Shown: positions 25,001 to 35,609 of the stretch, one piece after another | How the letters are laid out: each line of letters opens with the position of its first letter | How positions within the stretch are numbered: the stretch's first letter is position 1 | Origin: Pieris napi | Taxonomy: Eukaryota > Arthropoda > Insecta > Lepidoptera > Pieridae | Assembly: GCF_905475465.1 (NCBI RefSeq) | Contig: NC_062245.1 | Location: 10,602,001-10,666,000 of the forward strand | Length of the DNA stretch: 64,000 nucleotides | Direction: 5' to 3' | Position numbers and translations under genes: made by a program | The notes under the pieces: model-generated | Told to the model about the DNA's origin: nothing | Seen by the model: the letters and a program-made list of their open reading frames with translations, nothing else | Database searches by the model: none

Positions 25001-26256
25001 AAAACTCCATAGAAATTCTCACTTATAGATGTCTGGAATATCATACTGAATAACTTCAAAACAACGTATAGGCATAATGTTTTAGTTATTTATAATTTAG
25101 CGAGCGTTCAAGTATTACGTCACGCAATGTTTGAAGATTCTTGAGCCTCCCCAATGTAACACGCTGTAACGTTTTTCTGTACTCAATAGTAAAACGTTTC
25201 GTGACCACCTAACCTAACCTAACCTAACCTAAAAGTTACCATTTTGTGGTATAAAGTACCCGAAAGTCGAAAATTATATTAACAATAACGCCTAAGTCGA
25301 TTTTCCCCCTCCCCCCAAATTCGATACATAATACTTGAACGCTCTCTTATCAGTGTTCTCACAATTATTGTTTTCCATGAAATCGAACTCAGGATCCGGG
25401 CTATAAATCAACGACAATTGGATATTGGGGTAGGTAGTCACTAACCAAAAAATTAATAAAAAATATTAACGAATGTCAGTTAATGTTGGTGTTTTGTAGA
25501 AGTGAAACTTCTTTAGGCGGATGAGGGTAAATTTTTACGAAAACGTCACGAAGATGTGCAGCGTTTTTGTCGAAGAAAATTACCTTATAGAAATTCTGTT
25601 TTTAAAATTAAAATTACGTAAAGAGAATTTATGAAATACCTATTAGTATTTTATATTTTATGCAAAATAATTCATTGAAATCTCAAATGATGAATTGTCA
25701 AATTAAAATGCCACGTGTTTTTATTATCGAAGAAAAAAATTAAATTTATAATTTGTATTAATGTTCGACACTTAATATTTTAAGTACAATTAAATTCATT
25801 AAATTCCTAACATTTCTTCCTTTTCCCTTCCTCTGTCTCGGAAATCTAAAGTTTTAGATTTGTATAAATATGAAAAAGAGTTAAAAGTAGTTTGCCAAAG
25901 AAGTTTCACTTCTAACATGTGTACTTTTTACGCATGCACTTTTGTTTTAGTTAAAACGAAGTTTCGTCCTTAATTATCATTAAAATAACACAAGCATTGG
26001 AAAATATGTTTCATGTGAAATTTTGATCTTTAAAATTTCAGTAACAAATCGCGTATGGAGCCAGGCACTATTATTGTGTAACGCGTCGCGCGATATTTGT
26101 AAGGGTATGCCGTCATTGTTTTGCGCAGCGCAAGTACAAAGATACTTGGACGTTTCTCTATATCGTTTGCGATTTGGCGATGGATTTTTCGAACATATGC
26201 TGAATATCATCGCGGAAAAGTTTACTGAAAAATACGACATATGTACTGAGGAATGA
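22098..26256 (+). CDS. ISXO2/IS1595 transposase-derived host protein, seven exons
   Basis: Exons: 22,098-22,171; 22,261-22,476; 22,969-23,120; 23,594-23,790; 24,107-24,178; 24,756-24,903; 26,042-26,256. All introns are GT-AG, phases agree, and the spliced length is 1,074 nt (357 aa plus stop). The start is the first ATG of an open exon. The protein has the order seen in ISXO2-like proteins: a LQAFGLLP lead-in (66-73), a zinc-ribbon-like set of cysteines (C78, C85 or C89, C102, C105) within WICKTCKK, RSGSFF (112-117), a helical linker, LGGQDSV (174-180) where the family usually has its first catalytic Asp shortly after, and a C-terminal YLDVSLYRLRFGDGFF block like the family's YLDEFMWRRR. At the usual DDE sites I read T183, G260 and about T288/N289, so catalysis is probably lost. 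Multiple introns and an intact frame with lost catalysis point to domestication, probably as a DNA-binding nuclear protein. The role is unknown. Family assignment rests on remembered family patterns. Confidence 0.82.
24400..24715. repeat. Dispersed element inside intron 5 of the ISXO2-like gene
   Basis: Bases 24,419-24,700 match 38,262-38,530, including cggaagatgttacggcattg (c at one base in the other copy), tgttacacttaatgtaagag, gactccttttccagtctttg and the terminal-type motif gaagtataacttctt. An acceptor-like acag at 24,411-24,414 leads to a short frame that stops inside the element. I treat that as non-exonic, because joining exon 5 to exon 6 at 24,756 keeps the frame. Confidence 0.7.
25102..25344. 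mobile_element. MITE carrying five telomere-like CCTAA units
   Basis: The 16-bp perfect inverted ends are gagcgttcaagtatta (25,102-25,117) and its complement (25,329-25,344). The body contains acgtcacgca, a CT-rich run and (CCTAA)5 at 25,208-25,232. It lies in intron 6 of the ISXO2-like gene and has no frame. Confidence 0.75.
25500..25920. repeat. Element with palindromic GAAGTGAAACTTCTTT ends
   Basis: It begins agaagtgaaacttctttagg and ends ccaaagaagtttcacttcta, so its termini are inverted copies of one another. The same kind of end is found at 54,866, 43,774, 38,176 and 24,640. It lies within intron 6 and has no coding content. Class unknown. Confidence 0.5.
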
Positions 26257-26266
26257 ACGTAGTTGA

Positions 26267-26272
26267 AATAAA
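26267..26272 (+). terminator. Polyadenylation signal of the ISXO2-like gene
   Basis: AATAAA starts 10 bases after the stop codon at 26,254-26,256. A very short 3' untranslated region is plausible. Confidence 0.5.
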
Positions 26273-26318
26273 CACGACGATATTTAATTAAATATATAAA
26301 TGCGAAAGTTTGGTAATA

Positions 26319-27029
26319 GGGGTGTTCAATAAAAAGTGAGTACTCATAGTAGTAGTTATCTTTTCATCATCATTATCATCAGTTTGTGTTTTGGTTCTTT
26401 TCTGGACGTAAGCCTCCTCCATCTCCCACCAGTACAACCCTGCAGTGGCAGGAAACCAAATTTTATTTTATTTTCAATCTTGGTGAAACAAATTTCACTT
26501 GTCGTTGCTTCGTATTTCTTCTCGCGACTTTGTTATCCATGGTTAAGGTCCATCATTGGCTGTCCAAAAATAACAGCCCATGATTTTGCAGGGGATGGAA
26601 TCGTCTTTAGTTTCTCCGGAGTTGGAGATTACGGTCTCTTCCAAGTCATGAAATGTTTTTTCGTTTCCGAGTCATAATGGTGAAGCCATGTTTCGTCTAT
26701 AGTTATTAATTGAGCGGAAAATGGGTCCGTGAGGGGATCGTCATTAATGGAAGTTATTTCTAGCTTAAACTCAGTACACCAACGCAAACGTATCGAAGAC
26801 ATTAAATTTTGCTTTCAAGTCTTGATTTACCAGCTCCGTAGTAGTTGTTAAGTAGAAATATTTTATTACCGCGGAAATTTGAATTTTGTCCATTATTACG
26901 AACACGTTCCGACACGACGCAATCAAATGACTTTATTTTTAAACAAAAGATGTGTTCTGTGCTATGCCTGCCAGTATTTTTTTTTTCCAAGGAGAATGTA
27001 TCTCATTATCACTATTTATTGAACACCCC
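26319..27029 (-). mobile_element. Degenerate mariner transposon
   Basis: The inverted ends are GGGGTGTTCAATAAA on the left (26,319, preceded by TA) and the complement on the right (to 27,029). On the minus strand the body encodes the mariner signature DETWLHHYD, followed by pieces like FMTWKRP and SPTPEKLKTIPS, with stops and frameshifts. It is a decayed, internally deleted copy and cannot make a transposase. Confidence 0.85.
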
Positions 27030-27039
27030 TTGTATAAAC

Positions 27040-29030
27040 ACGTTCTTGGGTATAATTTTTTTCTTAAAAAATAATTTCCTGCAACCAAATTATTAACTGA
27101 ATTCAGTAAACAAACCCAGTTTGACATGTATAATTTGAATTTGCTTATTATTTGAGCTTTTTGACCATTATTGTAGATATTTCTAGTTTTTAATTAGCGT
27201 TTAATACTAGGGATAAAAATATTTTTATACTCCTTTTACAGTAAATGTTAAGCAAAGAAGATATAATTGCAGAATTTATAATTTTTAACTGTCTTCCATA
27301 CACCTTCCATTTTATGAAAAACAGTGCCTTAGATATTATGTATAGGTTTACGATAGCCGGTGAAATAGTTATAGCTAAAAAAAATTATTATATTACATTT
27401 ATTTCAAGTTTTTCCTGTGGTATTGATAAATTTTATGCATTAAGACGATAAAAACAAATAAAATGATAAATAAATAATTAAAAACTGTATTCATGACAGA
27501 TATAGGTTGTGACAAAATTCATCTATTGCTAGCCCTCACACTGTGTGTGATGAAAGGTTTTAAATGGTATATGGGGGCTTTTTTCTCTACAGGAAATACT
27601 TAATAAAGCGTCTTTGTTGCTTATAGAATTATCTGATTTTAATGTACACTCTTGTTAGGAAATTATGGATATTTACGTGTAAATTTAAATCCATGTCATC
27701 ATATTTTACTTTCTAGAATATTTTAGCGAAAACTCTTTTTCAATTCAATTTATTATTAATTTGTAAAGGACTTTTGTTATCGTTTCCTAACAAAGTCCGT
27801 AAAATATGATACGTGTGATGAGCCGCGGCTTCTTATGAATTACTGTGTATTTATAAGTTATAATTTAAGTTGTCTTCCACAAATGTGCCTTGGAAAAGCT
27901 CGATATTATATAGATATTATTCTACTGTTATTTTATTTGCCTTTATTATTGACACAAACTTCATGGTAAGAATTGTTTGAGAAAGTATTAACTGCGTTTT
28001 CATACAAATATTTTCTATTGTCTAATTGCAAAGCGTTGACTAAAGTCATATATATATCTCTTTTAGCCTTAGCGAAACCTCAATATGTTAGAAAGAGACG
28101 AAAGAGTACTACTTTAAGTGCAATTAGACTTACATATTTCGCTTGTATGATAGCCGTTAATACTTTCATACTTATTATTAAGTTGTGTGTGTAAGAGTTA
28201 TTATAGAATTTTTATGAAGTGATTATGTTAAAAGAATAGGAAATCGTTTATTTCATTAACTATTGATTGAATTATTAATGAAAGATCAAAATTAGCATCA
28301 TCGTCAATTATCTTATTAATTCTATTATAGTGGATAAAATTTGATATAAAGATAATTTTGAGGTTGTTATGATAAGGAAATCACCGTTTGGAGTGCCTTA
28401 AAATTTTATTTGATAATTAATTTTTTATATGAAATAAAAGTATTATTAGTTTGAAGCTGTTTTATTGTACCTAGTTTTGGATATAAAGCTGACCTTTTTA
28501 ATACAAACCTGGTTCATTTGAAGCTTTAATTAAAGAACATTATTTAAAAGTTATAAATCTTTTATACGGTTTTTGCTTGATACAATATTGAAGGAAGAGC
28601 TCCTAAGAAGCCTATTGAGACGTATAAATACATCAATATAATACAAAACCTTCGTGGGATTCAGATAGACTCTTAAGTCTTCTACTCTGAATCTTACCCT
28701 GAGAGAATTAAAATGTAGCGTGGTCATAGAAACCTGAACATCTACTTGTCTATTACCAAAGGTTTAAGGTGTATAAAAGTCTGTATAATAACTGGAAAAA
28801 TGGGGGGAAATAGACCAAGCGTTCAGCCCAACACTATGGACCATGTACCACAAAACTTGGGCACTAAGTAACTGTAACTGGACACTGACGCCATTTACAT
28901 AACTGGACATCGTCAGATATTGAAGCAGCAGTGTAGTAATCTGCCACAATGGGATCGGGAGCATCACGATGCTCTGCTGTGAGCATGCGAACGGAAGAGA
29001 AGAACATTCTTTGCAGGTTTTCCAAAGTTT
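27040..29030. other. Intergenic, no gene seen
   Basis: AT-rich with short frames only (27,245 and 27,973 among them), none with recognisable motifs. Around 27,650-27,830 short inverted words such as gtcatcatattttac and gtaaaatatgatac suggest a worn fold-back. Confidence 0.5.
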
Positions 29031-29034
29031 AATA

Positions 29035-29793
29035 AAATTGCTTTGCTAAATGCAAAACTGGATCGTCTCCGATTTATATTCGGTCTAAGAAAGTACAACC
29101 ATATCTCTGCGTTCCGTAAGTGGCTAGGTTACCCATTCGTCAGCTACGTGATGCTCATGTTCTCGATCTCTTATATTCCATCCAGTTCAACCCTAAAACT
29201 CCTTCCTATCTCAAAAATGATTTTAAATTTTTGGGATCCCATAACTATAACTATAGTTTACGCTCTTCCGAAAACTATATCCTAGGAATCCCTTCTCATA
29301 ACTCCTCCTTTCTTGGCGAGTCCTTTAAGGTCTCTGCAGTTAGGCTATGGAATTCATTCATATTCGCTTAGCTCCCTAGCTCTATCTTCCTTCAAATTTC
29401 TTCTGTACAAACATTAACTGTCCACTGTCGTAATACCCACCTACTAACTAACGTGAGACTGATCTTAAAATAAATTATTATGTTCATGTGCACTTTTTAC
29501 TTTTTCATGTATCCTTTATTAGTTTAGTTTGTTTTTTGTTCCTGTTTAGTTTCTTCTTTTTTTTCTTCTTATTAATTATATGTAATACATGTATTTTTGC
29601 ACTTCTTGCCTACCTTATGTAATTTAATACATTTTTTTCTTTCCTCACAGTCGTTGCCTGGAAGAGATCGCTCGAAAGCGACAAGGCCGCCAGTTGCCTT
29701 TCCTTTACATGTAATTATGTTAAGTTTTTATATTATAATGCATCAAAGTGTAAATAAAATTCAAGGATTGTCTAATCCTAGTTAACTGTTTTA
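29035..29793 (+). mobile_element. LINE fragment: reverse transcriptase C-terminus and 3' tail
   Basis: Two plus frames joined by a frameshift near 29,120-29,140 read LDRLRFIFGLRKYNHISAF, then RLPIRQLRDAHVLDLLYSI, SEN, IPSH and AVRLWNSF. This pattern is typical of the C-terminal region of Jockey/CR1-like reverse transcriptases. It is followed by about 400 bases of 3' tail with ctggaagagatcgctcgaaa. The copy is truncated and dead. Confidence 0.8.
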
Positions 29794-29799
29794 GAACAT

Positions 29800-31045
29800 T
29801 TAAATTATTTTTGGATTGAGATTACTTTAACTCGTTTTAAGCTCAACTTATAAACTTTCGAAAAGGTGTTTAACAACTCACAAATATGCGAGCAAAGTGT
29901 ACATAAATATGCAAATATTCAAAATGTCGGTCAGTCGGGCAAGTTCATTGATCTTTAGCATCCTAGTGTTTTAATATAAAGTGTATCAATAGGTCATTTC
30001 ACAGCGCAAAACTGTTAAATTTAGTATATAATATTCTCCCTCAATTCCGAGGTCGTGTATTCGAATCTTGACTGTAACGTTATCTTGAATGAAATAGACG
30101 TAATGTGTTTGATACTTATCAGGGGCTATCGCCAGAAAAAAATAAGAGTTTACCAGATTTATCCACGCTTTTAATAAATATCGTTGTGGCCGTTTGAAAA
30201 AAAAAACACTAAAATCTAAAATACATACATAATATTCTTACATACACCTATGTACACAAATAGAATAGTATAAATAAAAATATTGTTTTAAATTTTTATA
30301 TTATACCTAACGAGTTAAGTTTAAAATGATATCTTACATTCAAAACTACAGGTGGATTATTACGAGGTAACCTCTGAGGAAGTTTAGACGTAAGTTATTC
30401 AGCCTTAGGAGAAAACTTAATTTTGAAATAATATAAGCTTTCTTCATGCGGGTCTGCTAACATTCACTTTACCAAATTTTACGCCTGTTACTTGCACTCG
30501 TAATATTTTTGTATTTTGAACTTAACATTATGTCAATGTCCCGACATCTCGTGTATTTACACTAAGCATGGAACAGGTTTATAATTCTGACAATTAAACG
30601 TGTTTGAATTAAGTGTAATTTAAAATTAATTATTACTTTTAACTTATGTATTATTTACGTATCTTAGATTTTTTCTAATCACTTATAAGACACGATAGTA
30701 ATCTCCAAGATGTCAAGCGTCGCTTTCTTACCGTTTATCGGAAGGTACAGTTAAGTGCATTGCTACAGGTTCACCTCAATCTGTGCCAACCGGTCATTGA
30801 GATTAATTAAAAAAGGCTGTATACTGTACCAATTATTTATAGATTTTAGAGAACCGCTATAGGTAATAGGTATGTTTAACTTTATTTAACACTACAGATT
30901 AATAATAGTTCTTACAGCATATAGTCTTTTGTTATTTATAAACAGATAGCTTCGTAAAATTTAAAGCTATCATAACACTTGTTAATTCTAGTTTAGGAAC
31001 GGGTGTTCAATAGCTCCGGTGCCGGTGTCTTTACCGCTATCTCAG
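29800..31045. other. Intergenic / 5' flank of the first secreted-protein gene
   Basis: No exon seen. Sequence just upstream of 31,060 contains aataaataaaag, AT-rich enough to act as a TATA region but not a clean box. Confidence 0.4.
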
Positions 31046-31098
31046 GCAATAAATAAAAGATGCAGTGGAGAGCGGTTTCAAAGTGGTTTCCGAGCGGC

Positions 31099-31103
31099 TC
31101 AGT
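31099..31103 (+). promoter_or_regulatory. Candidate initiator TCAGT
   Basis: TCAGT is the arthropod initiator consensus. It sits 27 bases before the preferred ATG. No well-placed TATA box or downstream element confirms it. Confidence 0.25.
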
Positions 31104-31125
31104 GCTAGCACAGACACCTGCGGCG

Positions 31126-31824
31126 ATGGTCAACTACAAGAGAATCGTGTGCGAGGTCGCTGTACTTTTCACGCTATTGGGTCTAGTAGCGGCCGCCCCT
31201 ACTCCCGATTCTGACAAATCTGAAAAGCACTTCGATCAACGTCAAAATGGTACCGAGAACTATAGGCTCAACATTGACGGAGTCGTGATCGCTGTTGCCC
31301 CCGCAGAATCATTTCTAGCTGCAGCCTCTGACATTGATCTTAGCGACCTTCTTGATATAGAGGACTTCAATGAACTACAGAAGCCGAAACCGCCGAGCAA
31401 GCCCCTGAAGCCAAAGCCTGATGACGATAAACCACAGGACTCAAAACCAGATGCGCTCAACGAGGTTAATGATGTCAAGCTGCAAAAGAAGGATGCTTCT
31501 CAGCGGAACAAGGAGAAAACTCAAAGGTAATTTTAATTTCGATTTTTTTTTGTTTTATTTACAAGATTTAATATAGAACGATTATTTAACAGCAAAATAT
31601 CAAACATATCTCTGCCCACATTCATTTATAACAGTTAACGCGTAATTTTGAATTACACTTAGTTACGGGCGGAATATTATAATTTTAAGGCGTCGGAGGA
31701 CATTGTACGGACTTTTCTAATGGGAAAGTACTAGACATATATTTAATATGATTTATTTTTCAGATTGAAATATCGCCTGGCGAATATGCTGTTGCCCCTG
31801 TTACGTAAAAATCGTCATCATTGA
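31126..31824 (+). CDS. Small secreted protein with DQRQ motif (paralogue 1)
   Basis: Exon 1 runs to 31,526 and exon 2 is 31,764-31,824, joined in frame across a GT-AG intron; the stop is TGA. The frame is open from an ATG at 31,060, but I prefer the ATG at 31,126. It is followed directly by a signal peptide (VAVLFTLLGLVAAA), has a good context (gcgatgg), and follows an arthropod-type initiator tcagt at 31,099. The mature protein begins about APTPDSD. It has DQRQNG, a hydrophobic GVVIAVAP stretch, an acidic DLSDLLDIEDFNEL segment, a lysine- and proline-rich repeat (KPKPPSKPLKPKP) and a basic C-terminus ending in RKNRHH. There are no cysteines after the signal. The shared start FDQRQNG...VVIAVA resembles the gene at 35.6 kb. 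Function unknown; a small secreted or hormone-like or cuticle-associated product is a guess. Confidence 0.72.
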
Positions 31825-31935
31825 CTTTAGTACTTAGCTTTTAAGCCATGATTGTCGCGTGATATGATTAACTGCATTTATTAGTTATAAGATGTTATTG
31901 TTAAGTGTGTACTTGTACATTGACTGTTTTGTTAA

Positions 31936-31941
31936 AATAAA
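31936..31941 (+). terminator. Polyadenylation signal, paralogue 1
   Basis: AATAAA about 110 bases after the stop codon, within an otherwise gene-free stretch before a LINE fragment. Confidence 0.55.
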
Positions 31942-31989
31942 AAATGAATTCTTATTGAAAAATCCCAAAATCTTTGTTTTATTTTAATA

Positions 31990-32125
31990 CAAGAAAAGAG
32001 CGTACCAATTCTTGAAAGGCCGGCAACGCACTCGCGAGCCCTCTGGTATTGAGAGTGTCCATGGGCGGCGGTATCACTTAACATCAGGTGAGCCTCCTGC
32101 CCGTTTGCCCCCTGTTCTATAAAAA
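31990..32125 (+). repeat. LINE 3' fragment
   Basis: Same family as at 50,340-50,955. It begins with aagaaaagagcgtaccaatt and runs through the gaggctcacctgatg block in the complementary sense. Only the end of the coding part (KKRAYQF-like) remains. Confidence 0.6.
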
Positions 32126-33100
32126 AAATCGGTAAAACGTTAATTTAATAAAACTAATGTAATTAATTAATTTTATAAAAATTAATTAGCTAGCTCGGTT
32201 ATAAAAACCTTGTATCTATAGATTACAGTAATTCTATGACTTTTATTGGTGCAATTAACAAAGCAAATTATATATAAATATGTAACTAACAATCGAAACG
32301 TAGAGATTGGAATTTCTAGTAGGTACAATGGTTGTTGTAGTTTTTATAAAATCACGTTTATAGTTGAAAATAACGGAGCTTTTTGCTGAAAGCTTTTCCG
32401 TAAAAAGTTAATTGACATAGACAGTGTTAACGTTTTTATCAAAAGCTTGGCAAAGAATCTACGTGCAAAAACGGTCTGCATTTGTTTCACATTGCTTCTC
32501 TGTATATAGAAGTAACGTAAGTAAGCTTTCTAACCTTTCCTTATTTTACTATGTACTAATATAGAAGTAGGTTGTATTCGACGCGTAGATATTTTTCTTC
32601 ATTGTATCGGTATTCAGAATCCCGGTCCTAGGCTGACACTGTTCATTCAGACAAGATTATTTTTTTAAATATACTCATAGTTAAGGTCTAATACGAATTT
32701 TGATTAGATGGCACTAAGACTACTTTTTCTTATTTGAAATTAAATTGTTTAAACGTACACCATGCACGGAATAATTGAAGTCCAGTCACCCACAACACAC
32801 AAAAAAATAAAACATGTTTATTATGGAATAAAAGATACAGGTATCACTTATTCCACGTCATTAAATTTGAATAGGTAGGCATCCCTACTCATCGGCAAAG
32901 AAGACAGAGGGTGTAGGCTGAGAGAAAAAGCCGGCGTAAAAAACTCTCGGTAGGTACTCTTTTAAAATAGCAAATCATCAAACAACACTTATTTTAAAAC
33001 AAATATCGCAAATTAATTAGAAGTAGCCTGTCTAGCACTAGCCCCAGGCCCTTTTATCAACTAGATAATAGTTAACTTTATAGTTAGCCTTTTTACACAG
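32126..33100. other. Non-coding stretch with one dispersed repeat
   Basis: No gene seen. Bases 32,805-32,960 match 41,160-41,310 in inverted orientation (cttattccacgtcattaaat, ctactcatcggcaaag, gagagaaaaagcc). The rest is AT-rich without motifs. Confidence 0.5.
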
Positions 33101-33104
33101 ATTT

Positions 33105-33190
33105 TCTTTAATACATTTCCTAGTGTGGGGAGTAGCGTTACAACCACATTTCTGTTATGAATAACGTTTTATTATTATTAAATAAAGTTC
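33105..33190 (+). repeat. LINE-type tail
   Basis: cctagtgtggggagtagcg followed by aataaagtt. A related tail lies at 59,160-59,235 (ccctagtgtggagactagcg, then aataaagttttta). Confidence 0.4.
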
Positions 33191-33349
33191 AAGAAAGATC
33201 CAAATAAGTTACCTAAATTTTACTAAAACATGATATCTTATACACAAGCACCTAATGAATATATCTACATATCAAGTACCTCCGTGACTGTTCGTTTGAT
33301 TTTCGCATGCTTCGGCACAGAAGTCTAATTTCCTTTTTTTTATGGAACA

Positions 33350-33640
33350 CTTTTATGAAACGGGCAGGAGGCTCACCTGGACACTCTCAATGCCAGAGGG
33401 CTCGCGAGTGCGTTGCCGGCCTTTTAGGAATTGGTACGCTCTTTTCTTGAACGAAAATACTTCAGTGGGCAGCACCACATAGCGGTGGTGCGCGGCAAAA
33501 ACTGTCTACAAAAACGCTCAGTTGTGAAACGGCGGATTTCGTATTCTGCCTCGACGTCCGATGATGAAACTCAGGTGCAGGTATTAATCCGAACAACTCT
33601 TCTGAACATTCTCCATGGTAATAGCGGTAGAAGATGCCTA
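33350..33640 (-). repeat. Non-LTR retrotransposon 3' fragment
   Basis: On the minus strand it encodes pieces of the family's reverse transcriptase C-terminus (LPTE-like stretch, FKKRAYQF, KGRQRTRE), with deletions. The tail includes the caggtgagcctcctgcccg block. The plus-strand open frame is spurious. Confidence 0.65.
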
Positions 33641-34009
33641 TTCATTACTCAGCGTATATGAAAAATACTGGTCTACCTCGGGTGCTAATCATATAAAACA
33701 TATTTCATCTAAATCCCTTAACAATAATCATTAAAACAGACACATCCGTCTTCCCCAAGCTTTAAGAGGTCAAGGGACATCAAACAACACGATATCTTGT
33801 CTTAGCAAATCGCAAAATTATTTACTAAGTACTATTTTGTTATAATTTTAAGCTGAAGTAATGTAGGTAACATATAGGCAATGTTACCTACAGTTCATTA
33901 AAAAAAACATAAAATGTATTTTTACATTTATATCTGAATTACAATTTTACAAGCTTAACATTCTCATTCTATAAGTATAAACTAGAAAAACGACTAAAAA
34001 ATTTATTTA

Positions 34010-34420
34010 ATTTCTCTTTCGACCAAGACTCGGTTTCATCTCTATGTATATAAGTTGTAAGGTATATAAAATTCTTGTGTCACAATTTTCGTTCCCATAC
34101 TCCTCCGAAACGGCTCGACCGATTCTTATGAAGTTTTTATTCATATTCAGTAAGTCTGAGAATCGGCTACTATCAATCTTTCCAACCCCTAAATGATAAG
34201 GGGCGCCCGACCCTAAAAATAAAAAAAATGTTTTGGATAACATTTTATTTCATTTTTTATTTTGTGGCATTAAAAGCTTACATACAACCCTTAATTTTAA
34301 CCCCTCTATGATCAACGCCTTTTTTTTTATAGTAGATAGTTATTTTTATTGAACTAAAATAGGTTTCCTAGAAATAATATACATGGCAAAACAACGTTTG
34401 CCGGGTAAGCTAGTTTTAGT
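34010..34420 (-). repeat. Dispersed roughly 400-bp repeat
   Basis: It matches 41,365-41,700 in inverted orientation. Shared features are a conserved aaaacgaaaattgtgacac-like end, cctccgaaacggct, a central gggg run, ttattgaactaaaa, ggtttcctagaaataatata and catggcaaaac. Open frames in it are incidental. Confidence 0.6.
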
Positions 34421-34429
34421 ATAGAAATG

Positions 34430-35515
34430 TATTAAATAAACACACAGAGTAAAAACAATTTACACTATTATTAACCTTTTTGCTTCAATAACCGCTAATA
34501 TCCTCTAATACATTATAAAACATTGATTTCTTCCTGTTCAACAAGAAACTGTCATTGCTCAACCAGTCTCACAAGTATGTAACGGGAACGCAAACTGCAT
34601 TTGAAATTACAGTGTTTTTGTTTTTATCTTAGATTTTATGTTTTGAGAACTATCTTTTATTTGTTAATTATGTTTATAATTGGTAGTTTTTTCATTAATA
34701 AAACCTTGGCGCTAATGGTGAGATTGAGAAACAAAGTTATGTCAAAACATACCGGAGTTATGACTATGGTTCGCGCTAAGTCTGATTTCCGGGCGCCAAA
34801 AATATATTGTATTTTGACAAACGGATTTATGTATCTATTTCGTTGATAATTTTTCTTCGCTGATATTTAGCTCTTGAATTTCCTCATGATGTTTTCTTTT
34901 CGTAAGCAATTCCTTGCGCACATACAAATAATAATACATTTTTACACAGAATTTTCAACAACACGATTTTTCAATGCACGAGTTACTATCACTACTACAT
35001 TTTTCCGTATTTTTTTATGGTATCTTATTTGCTAACTCCGATAAAAGGGACATCATTTATTTTGTATTGCATGTAGCATATTGTCTATGATTATCTAACT
35101 ATGTATGCATTTTTAATACTCTAAAAATAAAATATCTTTGTTGTGACAAATATTTTACTTTGCTGTATTTTTAAGTTTGTATATATTAAACTTATATTTA
35201 GATTAGTAGTATATTTAGTTCGAAGCAAATACTACAAAACAAAATTGTATAAAACGACGCATTCCTCTATAATCATGTAAAGATCGTCATTTTATCTTAA
35301 ATAAAAGAGTTAAAAATAGATTTGTGTGTTGATGTTACTCGGTTATCGCACCGTGTCAGTCAAAGGTCGTCGACAATTTCGATACGGCTTCCTCACATAC
35401 TTTAAGATATCTATCGAGTACACACGCGACTCCCACAGCAAAGTAGAACAGTGATCAATGTGTTTATAGTGGACAACCTTTCTCTGATAGCTAAGTGATA
35501 GTCATAAGCTAAATG
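34430..35515. other. Non-coding, 5' flank of the second secreted-protein gene
   Basis: The frame at 34,601-34,846 is hydrophobic but shows no recognisable motif. Near 35,330-35,520 base composition becomes more GC-rich, as expected of a promoter and 5' untranslated region. A tcagt is at 35,356. Confidence 0.4.
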
Positions 35516-35609
35516 CAAAGTGAAGAGAGCGTCCGCTCATCGTGAACCGTTACTGTTCTCGATTCACTTACGACTGGTTCGCCGGCGCACGGTAAAAGCA
35601 TCGCGGGAG

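Noticed and set aside
25208..25232. (CCTAA)5 as a relic telomere marking a chromosome fusion
   Set aside because: It sits inside a MITE with 16-bp inverted ends, so transposition explains it.
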